From the NCBI GenBank assembly GCA_049320945.1, contig JBMOQT010000364.1, positions 1 to 32,233 of the forward strand: a stretch of 32,233 nt of DNA, read 5' to 3'. Made by a program: the position numbers and the translations under genes. Positions 1-6,256 of the stretch are shown one piece after another; position 1 is the first letter of the stretch, and each line of letters opens with the position of its first letter. The stretch comes from DYIB01 sp049320945. GTDB lineage: Bacteria; Pseudomonadota; Gammaproteobacteria; Burkholderiales; Rhodocyclaceae. The notes beneath the pieces were generated by a model. That model worked only from the letters and a program-made list of their open reading frames with translations, did no database searches and was not told where the DNA came from.

Positions 1-338
1 ACGTGCATGCGCGCCACGGCCTGCGCCTGGTGCTGCAGAGCTCCATCGTCGGCCTGCTCAGCGCCTGGTACCTGGGCGACGTGAGCGGCGCCCTGGCCGC
101 GGCGCCGGTGCTGCTGCTGCACGCCGATTACTCGCGCGCCTTCGAGCGGGAGGCCGACCGCTACGCCAAGACCGTGCTGGAGGCCAACGGCATCGCCCCG
201 GCGCGCCTGGCCGACCTGCTGGAGCGCCTGGAGGCGACGCGGCGGCGCGCCGGGGACAAAGGACTGCCGCTGCCGGACTACCTGGCGAGCCACCCGGCCA
301 CCGCCGAGCGGCTGCGCTACCTGCGCGGGACGCCCTGA
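1..338 (+). CDS. M48-family metalloprotease, C-terminal part (5' end outside window)
   Basis: Only the last ~112 codons are present. The reading frame is open to the left edge, so the GTG at 3 is an internal Val codon, not a start. The first residues read [H]-V-H-A-R-H-G-L-R. In M48 proteases of the BepA/LoiP type this follows directly on the HExxH zinc motif, so the window probably begins on the second His of that motif (inference). A short hydrophobic stretch (about residues 12-38) follows, then S-R-A-F-E-R-E-A-D-R-Y-A, the conserved ExxxD segment that carries the third zinc ligand, and near the end S-H-P-A-T-A-E-R-L, typical of the family. It is probably a membrane-associated or periplasmic protease acting on envelope proteins. 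The exact subfamily cannot be told without the N-terminus. Confidence 0.85.
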   Translation, partial: VHARHGLRLVLQSSIVGLLSAWYLGDVSGALAAAPVLLLHADYSRAFEREADRYAKTVLEANGIAPARLADLLERLEATRRRAGDKGLPLPDYLASHPATAERLRYLRGTP

Positions 339-378
339 CGCGTCAACTTTTTCGGCCGGGCGCGGGTCCAACGGCCAG

Positions 379-392
379 CGGCCTCGAGGCCG
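379..392. other. 14-bp perfect palindrome in the gap between the protease and the permease
   Basis: CGGCCTCGAGGCCG is self-complementary and lies 18 bp before the permease start. It could be a small operator or simply chance in GC-rich DNA. No -10/-35 or strong ribosome binding site is obvious in the 72-bp gap. Confidence 0.25.
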
Positions 393-410
393 ACAACCAC
401 AAACCAAGCC

Positions 411-1424
411 ATGCGCGCCCCCAGCCACGCCCGCTACGACCTCGCCTCCTACGCCCTGGTGGCCGTCGCCCTGGTGCTGGCGGTCAAACTGCAGCTGCTG
501 CCCGCCCTGCTGGCGGGCCTGTTGGTCTATGAGCTGGTGCATGTCATCGCCCGGCGTCTGCCCCTGGCGCGCCTGGGCAGCACGCGCACCAAGATGGTGG
601 CGGTGGGCCTGCTGGCGGTGATCATCATCGCCCTGGTGACCCTGATCATCAGCGGCATCGTCGCCTTCTTCCGCAGCGACGCCGGCGACCTGTCGGCGCT
701 GCTGCAGAAGATGGCGGACATCATCGAGGGATCGCGCGGCCTGCTGCCGCGCTGGCTGCTGCCCTATCTGCCCGAGAACCCCGAGGCCCTGCGCGCGGCG
801 ATCGGCGACTGGCTGCGCACCCATGCCGCCGACCTGCAGCACATGGGCCGCGAGGCCGGTCACTTCACCATGCGCCTGGTGATCGGCATGGTGACCGGCG
901 GCATGATCGCCCTGCACGAGGCGCGCCCGGAGCTGGAGATGGGGCCCCTGGGCAGCGCCCTGATCGAACGCGCCGAGCGCCTGGCCGAAGCCTTCCGCCG
1001 CATCGTCTTCGCCCAGATCCGCATCTCGGCGGTCAATGCCGTGCTTACCGGCCTCTACCTGGTGGCGGCGCTGCCGCTGCTGGGCATCCACCTGCCCTTC
1101 GCCAAGACCATGGTGGTGATCACCTTTCTCACCGGCCTCATCCCGGTGGTGGGCAACCTCATTTCCAACGCGGTGATCATCGTGGTGAGCCTGAATCACT
1201 CCCTGGCCACGGCCATCGGTTCCCTCGCCTTCCTGGTGGTGATCCATCGCCTGGAGTACTTCATCAACGCGCGCATCGTCGGCGACCAGATCAATGCGCG
1301 CCCCTGGGAGCTGCTGCTGGCGCTGCTGGTGATGGAGGCGGCCTTCGGCGCGGCCGGGGTGCTGGCCGCGCCCATTTACTACGCCTACCTCAAGGATGAG
1401 CTGCAGGCGCGCGGGCTGATCTGA
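411..1424 (+). CDS. AI-2E/PerM-family permease
   Basis: 337-residue inner-membrane protein of the UPF0118 (AI-2E transporter-like, PerM/YdiK) family. Visible features are two hydrophobic helices at the N-terminus (about residues 12-48), another at about 60-88, a polar domain (about 90-150) that corresponds to the family's extracytoplasmic segment, and a cluster of C-terminal helices (about 195-330) with the polytopic pattern T-G-L-I-P-V-V-G-N. Length is normal for the family. The substrate cannot be read from sequence, since the family includes putative AI-2 exporters, Na+/H+ antiporters and uncharacterised members. The start is the first ATG after the upstream stop. No good Shine-Dalgarno is visible in front of it, so the start is the least certain part. 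Confidence 0.85.
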   Translation: MRAPSHARYDLASYALVAVALVLAVKLQLLPALLAGLLVYELVHVIARRLPLARLGSTRTKMVAVGLLAVIIIALVTLIISGIVAFFRSDAGDLSALLQKMADIIEGSRGLLPRWLLPYLPENPEALRAAIGDWLRTHAADLQHMGREAGHFTMRLVIGMVTGGMIALHEARPELEMGPLGSALIERAERLAEAFRRIVFAQIRISAVNAVLTGLYLVAALPLLGIHLPFAKTMVVITFLTGLIPVVGNLISNAVIIVVSLNHSLATAIGSLAFLVVIHRLEYFINARIVGDQINARPWELLLALLVMEAAFGAAGVLAAPIYYAYLKDELQARGLI

Positions 1425-1430
1425 GTCCGC

Positions 1431-1463
1431 GCGCGCATCATGCCTGCGGCATGATTAGCGCGC
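1431..1463. terminator. Hairpin between convergent genes
   Basis: GCGCGC-ATCATGCC, loop TGC, then GGCATGAT-TA-GCGCGC: an 8-bp perfect stem extended by 6 more pairs across a 2-nt bulge. It lies 7 bp after the permease stop and overlaps the stop codon of the convergent lipoprotein gene. It probably ends transcripts from both sides, although no T-run follows. Confidence 0.6.
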
Positions 1464-1778
1464 CTTGTCGGTTGGAGCCGGCTTTTGCGGCTCGTAGGCG
1501 GGGCTGGAGTGATCGTTGGCCTGCCCGGGCTTGGGCATGGAATTCACCGATTCCTCGTGGGAGAGATCCGACTGTGGCCGACTCGAGCCGGGTGCCGTGT
1601 CGGCGGACGGAGCAGGGGGCGCCGGTTGGGGCAAGGGCGCAGGTGTCGTGGCAGGAGCAGCAGGCTGCGAAGCCTGTGGGATACGTGGCGCTGGCGGCTC
1701 ATCCTTCTTCCCGCAGGCGCCGAGCAGCAGCGCACAGACACAGGCGGCTGCAAAGGCGCGGGCAAGCACATTACACAT
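1455..1778 (-). CDS. Proline-rich outer-membrane-type lipoprotein (unknown function)
   Basis: 107 residues. The N-terminal segment is a lipoprotein signal: a hydrophobic core followed by the lipobox L-L-G-A-C (Cys22), then G-K-K-D. The mature part is low complexity, rich in Pro/Ala/Gln up to about residue 55 and then acidic/polar; such regions often span or tether to the cell wall. The ATG at 1778 was chosen because AGGAGG lies 4 nt upstream and because it places the signal peptide at the very N-terminus; the open frame continues upstream but without signal character. The residue after the lipidated Cys is Gly, not Asp, which favours outer-membrane sorting. I do not recognise a named family. 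Confidence 0.8.
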   Translation of the reverse strand: MCNVLARAFAAACVCALLLGACGKKDEPPAPRIPQASQPAAPATTPAPLPQPAPPAPSADTAPGSSRPQSDLSHEESVNSMPKPGQANDHSSPAYEPQKPAPTDKAR

Positions 1779-2026
1779 GGTTCCTCCTGTGCCCTCATGC
1801 GGAAACTCTTCCTCGGCAGGAGAACTTCCACGGATTCGTCTGATTCCATGCACATCGCATGCCGACCTGCCGCGCACCGCGCCGGTCATGACATCGGCGC
1901 CCCGCCCCCAGCGCCCGCACGGCAGGCCGGCAGATCCCCGGCTCACTTGCAATGCAGCTTTTGCAGCTCCGGATGTAAGGGTTGCCGACGTCCCGCGGGG
2001 TCATGCGGGTCGCACTCCTCACCGCC

Positions 2027-2431
2027 TCACCCCTTACTGTATTTCGCCTTGGCTTCCGCGATGCAGGCATCCTTGGCAGCGCCCGACATGCTCTCGCAGC
2101 GCTCCTTGGCGGCCTTGTACTGCGCCTCACGCTTGTCGGAGCCGGCCTCGGCCTCCGCCTTCGCTTCCTTGCGATGTGCCTTGGCGTCCGCCTTGGCCTT
2201 GGCGTAGGCGGCCTTGGCGTCCTTCTCGCACACGTCCTTCTCGTTGCCTTTCATTTCCTTGCATTTGGCCTTGGCCGCCTCGTAGTTGGCCTCCGCCTGC
2301 TTCATCTCCTGCTTGTATTCGGCCTTGGCTTCCGTCTTGGCTTCCTTTCCCATCTCGTCGGCGCCGAACACCGGCGCGGTCAATCCGACGGCTGCGGCCA
2401 TGGCGGCCGCCAATGCGAGTGTCTTGGTCAT
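2027..2431 (-). CDS. Small secreted Lys/Ala/Glu-rich helical protein with duplicated Cys-pair motif
   Basis: 134 residues with a clear Sec signal peptide (about 1-23, cleavage near V-F-G-A). The mature protein is almost entirely charged helix/coiled-coil (K/A/E-rich). It contains an internal duplication, Y-x-A-A-K-x-x-C-x-x-M-x-G-x-x-K-D-x-C, at residues 50-68 and 105-123, so two C-x10-C pairs are at equivalent positions (Cys57/68 and Cys112/123). The spacing suggests two disulfide-stapled helical hairpins in the periplasm (inference). AGGAG lies 6 nt before the ATG. Similar short K/A-rich exported proteins are common in betaproteobacteria without assigned function. The gene stands alone on its strand next to the lipoprotein gene, and both could share an envelope role. 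Confidence 0.75.
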   Translation of the reverse strand: MTKTLALAAAMAAAVGLTAPVFGADEMGKEAKTEAKAEYKQEMKQAEANYEAAKAKCKEMKGNEKDVCEKDAKAAYAKAKADAKAHRKEAKAEAEAGSDKREAQYKAAKERCESMSGAAKDACIAEAKAKYSKG

Positions 2432-2667
2432 AGGCTGCTCCTGTCAGGTCGAGTTTGCTTGGAGGATCCTGGCGCCGGATGCCACGCCGCACGCCAGCGT
2501 CGGCGTTGTGTCAGTGCAACCGGTCCTCCCACACATGGCAAATTGCCACGCAAAAGGCCGAGCAAGCCGCATGCCAGAGCACGGGCACCAAGTGCATCAG
2601 CTGACAGGGAGAACGACAGGCTGCCAGGCGCCGATATGGCAGGCGGATGGTTCTTTGGCCTGGATCG
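2432..2667. other. Non-coding region with inverted repeats ahead of a sigma-54-type promoter
   Basis: About 240 bp between the secreted-protein gene (minus) and the next promoter (plus). It holds TGGCAA-A-TTGCCA (2536-2548) and CTGCCA-N10-TGGCAG (2621-2642), both perfect inverted repeats upstream of the -24/-12 element at 2668. Their position suits binding sites for an enhancer-binding protein (inference). Nothing protein-coding stands out. Confidence 0.4.
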
Positions 2668-2684
2668 CTGGCACGGATCATGCT
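2668..2684 (+). promoter_or_regulatory. Sigma-54 (-24/-12) promoter
   Basis: CTGGCACGGATCATGCT matches the consensus YTGGCACG-N4-TTGCW with one mismatch in the -12 box (ATGC for TTGC) and the exact GG-N10-GC spacing. Expected start of transcription is near 2695. It precedes the 42-codon ORF at 2743 and the deacetylase-glycosyltransferase pair. Confidence 0.65.
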
Positions 2685-2742
2685 GACTGGTAATTAACGC
2701 CACCCGGCCCGTCTCGGGCGGCACGCAATAAGGAGTCTTAAC

Positions 2743-2871
2743 GTGAAAATCCACCCAGCAAGTCCCGTCAGTGGCAGCGCCCCGTCCCAGGATGCCGCGC
2801 ACGTGCTCAGGGAGGATCGCCAGGCCGTCACCGAGCACGCCGAGCGGCTCGGCGGCGCGCGCACGGGCTGA
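2743..2871 (+). CDS. Small ORF, 42 aa, unknown, first gene of the deacetylase-glycosyltransferase group
   Basis: GTG start with an AAGGAG ribosome binding site 7 nt upstream, stronger than that of many long genes here. The product begins M-K-I-H-P-A-S-P and ends R-L-G-G-A-R-T-G; it is hydrophilic, has no Cys and no membrane segment. The stop lies 11 nt before the ATG of the PIG-L gene, so the two are probably co-transcribed from the sigma-54-type promoter at 2668. It could be a true small protein or a leader peptide that couples translation into the deacetylase gene. I do not recognise it. Confidence 0.5.
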   Translation: MKIHPASPVSGSAPSQDAAHVLREDRQAVTEHAERLGGARTG

Positions 2872-2882
2872 TTCGTCTCACT

Positions 2883-3587
2883 ATGCCGGCGCGATTTCCC
2901 ATCGGCAAGACTCTGATTGTGTCGCCCCATCTCGACGATGCCGTCTTCGGCTGCACCGCGCTGATCGCGCTGCAGCCGGGAACGCGCGTGGTGACGCTGT
3001 TCGCCGGACTGCCTTCGTCATGCGCACCGTGCACCGAGTGGGACGCGCGCAGCGGATTTGCCGACGGCGCGCAGGCCATGGCGCGGCGGCGCGAGGAGGA
3101 CGCGGCAGCGCTGACCGAACTCGACGCCGTTCCGCAGTGGCTGGACTTTCTCGACGCGCAGTACCGGGCATCGCCGGCGGAGACCGTGCTGGCCGACACC
3201 TTGGCGGCGGTGATCGAGCGCGAAGATCCGGGCACGGTAGGCATTCCGCTCGGGCTGTTCCACTCCGACCATCGACTCGCGCACTGCGCGGCGCTGCGCC
3301 TGTTGCCCCGGTATGCTGCGCGGCGCTGGCTGGCCTACGAGGACGCGCTGTACCGCCGCATCCCCGGCCTGCTGCAGGAGCGGCTGTGCGCGCTGCGCCG
3401 CCAGGGGATCGAGGCAACGCCGACCGTCGTGGACGGCACGCTGCACGCCGCGCGCAAGGCACGCGCGGTGCGCTGCTATGCGAGCCAGTTGCGCGCGCTC
3501 GCCTCGTCGGGACGACCCGGGCTCGACGACCTGTCCGTCGCCGAGGGCTACTGGACGCTGCGGGCGCGCCGCGTGACGCCTGCATGA
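2883..3587 (+). CDS. PIG-L/LmbE-family deacetylase
   Basis: 234 residues. The family's N-terminal zinc motif is at residues 14-20 (S-P-H-L-D-D-A), where His and the second Asp bind metal and the first Asp acts as base. A second motif, L-F-H-S-D-H-R, about 120 residues in supplies further zinc ligands. These enzymes hydrolyse N-acetyl groups from glycosyl substrates such as GlcNAc conjugates. The gene is followed, with a 4-nt ATGA overlap, by a family-2 glycosyltransferase, so the pair probably builds and deacetylates a sugar on a lipid or small molecule. PIG-L plus GT2 pairs occur in proteobacteria alongside acyl-CoA dehydrogenase and methyltransferase genes; those partners are absent here. 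The substrate is unknown. Confidence 0.85.
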   Translation: MPARFPIGKTLIVSPHLDDAVFGCTALIALQPGTRVVTLFAGLPSSCAPCTEWDARSGFADGAQAMARRREEDAAALTELDAVPQWLDFLDAQYRASPAETVLADTLAAVIEREDPGTVGIPLGLFHSDHRLAHCAALRLLPRYAARRWLAYEDALYRRIPGLLQERLCALRRQGIEATPTVVDGTLHAARKARAVRCYASQLRALASSGRPGLDDLSVAEGYWTLRARRVTPA

Positions 3588-4480
3588 AGATGCACCCGCC
3601 GCCGCGCCCCCGCGTCTCGGTCGTGGTGCTGACGCACAACCGGCGCGCCGAGGTGTTGCGTACCGTCGGGCGGTTGCGCGCGCTGCCCGAGCGCCCGCCC
3701 ATCGTGGTCGTCGACAACGCCTCGGACGACGGCACCGGGGACGCCCTGCGCGCCGCGCATCCCAACGTGCGCGTGATAGCCCTGCCGGACAACCTCGGCG
3801 CCGCGGCACGCAACGCCGGCGTGCGCGAGGTGCAGACGCGCTACGTCGCCTTCTGCGACGACGACACCTTCTGGGCGCCGGGCGCGCTGTCCTGCGCGGC
3901 CGATGCGCTGGATATGCATCCTCATGTGGCCGTTATTTCCGCCCGTGTCCTGGTCGGCCCGGAAGAACACGAGGATCCGACGTGCGCGTTGATGGCACAC
4001 AGCCCGCTGTGCGGGCGCGGCCTGCCCGGCCCGGCGCTACTTGGCTTCATGGCCGGCGCGTGCGTGTTCCGCACGCGCGCATATCTGTGCATGGGCGGAT
4101 ACGAGCAGCGGCTGTTCATCGGCGCTGAGGAATCGCTCGATCTCGCGGCCTGCGGCTGGAGCATGGCGTACGTGCCGCAGGTGGTGTGCCACCACCACCC
4201 CTCGCAGCTGCGCGATGCGGTCCGGCGCGGGCGGCTGCTCGCGCGCAACACGATCTGGGTGGCGTGGCTGCGCCGACCCGTCACCAGCGCCCTGCGCGCG
4301 ACCTGGCAGGCGCTGCAAATGGCGCGACGCAACGGCTGTCTGTGCGCTGCCGTGGCGGACGCGCTGGTCGGCGCCGGCTGGGTGGCGCGACATCGCCGCG
4401 TCGTGCCGCCCCGGGTCGAGGCGGCAATGCGTGTCGTGGAGCGCGCACGCGGGACAGGCGAGGCGCGCGGGCTGATTTAG
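3584..4480 (+). CDS. Family-2 glycosyltransferase
   Basis: 298 residues, GT-A fold. The N-terminus has V-S-V-V-V-L-T-H-N-R followed by the nucleotide-binding D-N-A-S-D-D-G (residues 44-50) and the metal-binding C-D-D-D-T motif (91-94), the DxD equivalent. An E-E-S-L-D-L-A segment later corresponds to the acceptor-side acidic residues of GT2 enzymes. There is no clear membrane anchor, so it probably acts in the cytoplasm or at the inner face of the membrane. The start ATG overlaps the deacetylase stop (ATGA), which signals translational coupling. Its stop TAG overlaps by two bases the TAA of the convergent gene at 4477. The sugar donor and acceptor cannot be predicted. Confidence 0.88.
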   Translation: MKMHPPPRPRVSVVVLTHNRRAEVLRTVGRLRALPERPPIVVVDNASDDGTGDALRAAHPNVRVIALPDNLGAAARNAGVREVQTRYVAFCDDDTFWAPGALSCAADALDMHPHVAVISARVLVGPEEHEDPTCALMAHSPLCGRGLPGPALLGFMAGACVFRTRAYLCMGGYEQRLFIGAEESLDLAACGWSMAYVPQVVCHHHPSQLRDAVRRGRLLARNTIWVAWLRRPVTSALRATWQALQMARRNGCLCAAVADALVGAGWVARHRRVVPPRVEAAMRVVERARGTGEARGLI

Positions 4481-4962
4481 CCCAGGCGCAGGGGGGTCTC
4501 GCCGGCGGTCAGGTGCTGCACGGTTTCGTGCATCACGTCGCAATATTGGCCGCGCAGCTTGTCCTCGTCCACCTCGCCCCAGTGCAGGCCGCAGGCGTGC
4601 AGCGCGGCGTCGAAGTCCTGGGCGAAGGCCTCCGCGTCCCAGTCCGTGTCCCCCTCGCCCATGGGCTGGTGGAAGCGGTCGTAATAGGTCTGGGCCGAGG
4701 CGATCGCCAGGCGCCGCAGCACCTCCGGCAGGTCTTCGCGCTCCACCGTCAGCGGCGCCTCGAACTGGAAGCCCGGATCGGTCACCAGCCAGTCGCCGAT
4801 GCGCACGTGCAGGCCGGTCACATCCAGGATCTCCCGCGCCAGCTCGTCGCCGGCAGGGGGCATGCTGCCCTTGACCCAGGCCCGGTCCGGAACGCCGTGG
4901 CTCAGATGCACTTCCGCACCGCTGTGCAGCGGCAGCCAGCCTTCTTTCAACAGGGTACCCAT
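4477..4962 (-). CDS. Conserved-looking hypothetical protein, 161 aa
   Basis: The ATG at 4962 has a strong AAGGAGG site 7 nt upstream, so the longer open frame reaching 5127 is not used. The product is acidic and soluble, with no signal peptide or membrane segment. It has many aromatic and His/Trp residues in its second half and one Y-Y-D-R-F stretch. No known motif is recognised. It is the last gene of a minus-strand group after the fused hydroxylase (6243) and the CapA-like gene (5027), with only 64 bp from the latter, so it may be co-transcribed. Confidence 0.75.
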   Translation of the reverse strand: MGTLLKEGWLPLHSGAEVHLSHGVPDRAWVKGSMPPAGDELAREILDVTGLHVRIGDWLVTDPGFQFEAPLTVEREDLPEVLRRLAIASAQTYYDRFHQPMGEGDTDWDAEAFAQDFDAALHACGLHWGEVDEDKLRGQYCDVMHETVQHLTAGETPLRLG

Positions 4963-5026
4963 GGTCAGCCTCCTTGCGCTCGAAGCCTGTCTACAGTTTA
5001 GTCCGCCGCCGCGAATCCGCTGGCGC

Positions 5027-6139
5027 CTAGCCCCAGCGCAGCTCCAGGGTGTGCTCCGGACCCGTCTCGACCCGGCTGCCCAGACGGCGGCATTCCCGGT
5101 CCAGCACCTCCGCCAGCCAGGCCGCATCTCGCTCCGAGGCCCGGTTGAGCCGGAAGCGCCTGATCTGAAGAGGGCTCATGGCGAGCGCCGTGAGCTTGCC
5201 GTCCGCGGGATCGAGGGTGACGAAATACAACAGGGACAGATCTCCCCGGAATTCCTCGTAGCCCGAGATGCCCTCGTAGTCGTTGATCAGATCGCCGCAG
5301 CCGTAGAGGACGGGCTTGTGCCGGTACACCTCGATGGCCCGCGGGTGGTGGGAGGAATGGCCGTGAACCACGTCGATGCCGGCGGCATCGATGAGGCGGT
5401 GGGCAAAGGCCCGCTGCTCGCCCGGGATGCGGTAGCCCCAGTTGGCTCCCCAGTGCAGCGAGGCCACGGCGATGTCGCCGGGCCGCTTCACGGCCGCCAC
5501 CTGCCGGCCGATGCGGTCCGCCGTGGCCTCCGACAGGTCCGGCAGCAGGTTGATGCCCGCCTTGTCCCCGGCGGCGCCCCACTCCGGGGGCACGCCGCTG
5601 CTGTCGTGGCCGTAGGCGAACACCAGCACCCGTCCCTTGCCGGGCACCGCCAGCATCGCGGCAGCCGCGGCCTCGTCGCCGTTGCGCCCCGCGCCCGCCG
5701 TCTTCAACCCGGCCTGCTGCAGGGTCGCCAGGGTCTCCTCCAGCCCGGCGTAGCCCCAGTCGAGCACGTGGTTGTTGGCCAGGACGCAGCAGTCGATGCC
5801 GGCGGCGGTGACGCAGGGGATGTTCCCGGGGTGCATGCGGTAATGGATCCCCTTGCGCGGCCAGGCGTCCTCGCTGCGGGTGACGGCGGTCTCCAGGTTG
5901 ATGAGGCGCACGTCCGGGGCTCTGCGCCCGAGTTCCGCCAGGGCATCGCCCCAGACATAGTCGTAGCCCACGGGTTTGGGAATGGGGCCGCTCGCCTGCT
6001 CGGCCAGGGTCACATAGCCCAGGGCCGAGCGCATGTAGGGCTCGTGGAGAACAGGGCGGCCCGGATGGGGCAGGACCTGGTCGATGCCGCGGCCCAGCAT
6101 CACGTCGCCGCACAGGAACAGGGTGAGGGGTCGGGACAC
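5027..6139 (-). CDS. CapA-family metallophosphatase-like protein (poly-gamma-glutamate capsule CapA homologue)
   Basis: 370 residues. The protein has the PGA_cap fold signature: C-G-D-V-M-L-G-R at residues 10-17 (first metal-binding Asp), N-L-E-T-A-V-T, L-A-N-N-H-V-L-D-W-G and G-H-S-S-H-H-P near residue 240, spaced as in CapA and related calcineurin-like enzymes. No signal peptide is visible. In Bacillus CapA takes part in poly-gamma-glutamate export, but stand-alone homologues in proteobacteria have no established role and no capBC neighbours are seen here. Translation starts at GTG 6139; the GAGG ribosome binding site 6 nt upstream lies inside a CGCAAAG repeat element. Confidence 0.85.
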   Translation of the reverse strand: MSRPLTLFLCGDVMLGRGIDQVLPHPGRPVLHEPYMRSALGYVTLAEQASGPIPKPVGYDYVWGDALAELGRRAPDVRLINLETAVTRSEDAWPRKGIHYRMHPGNIPCVTAAGIDCCVLANNHVLDWGYAGLEETLATLQQAGLKTAGAGRNGDEAAAAAMLAVPGKGRVLVFAYGHDSSGVPPEWGAAGDKAGINLLPDLSEATADRIGRQVAAVKRPGDIAVASLHWGANWGYRIPGEQRAFAHRLIDAAGIDVVHGHSSHHPRAIEVYRHKPVLYGCGDLINDYEGISGYEEFRGDLSLLYFVTLDPADGKLTALAMSPLQIRRFRLNRASERDAAWLAEVLDRECRRLGSRVETGPEHTLELRWG

Positions 6140-6142
6140 GTG

Positions 6143-6256
6143 AAACCTCTTTCAACGCAAAGAGCGCGAAGACGCAAAGGGCGCAGAGCTAATCCATTAT
6201 TACGCCTTTCTTTGCGCGCTCTGCGCCTTTGCGTCCTTTGCGTTAAGTGCGGTTTT
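6143..6256. repeat. CGCAAAG inverted repeat element, copy 1
   Basis: Two arms rich in the heptamer CGCAAAG face each other (left AACGCAAAGAGCGCGAAG..., right ...GCGTCCTTTGCGTTAAG) around a short AT-richer loop near 6190-6210. The ends are inverted versions of AACCGC/GCGGTT. A second copy is at 26320-26462. It supplies the stop codon of the gene on its right (6243) and the ribosome binding site of the gene on its left (start 6139). Confidence 0.8.

Noticed and set aside
3..338. A complete small protein starting at GTG 3
   Set aside because: The residues match the part of M48 proteases directly after HExxH, so it is the end of a longer gene.
1779..2026. Short minus-strand frames between the lipoprotein and the secreted protein, one with several Cys
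   Set aside because: No ribosome binding site or conserved motif; composition looks like chance. I see nothing firm in this 248-bp gap.
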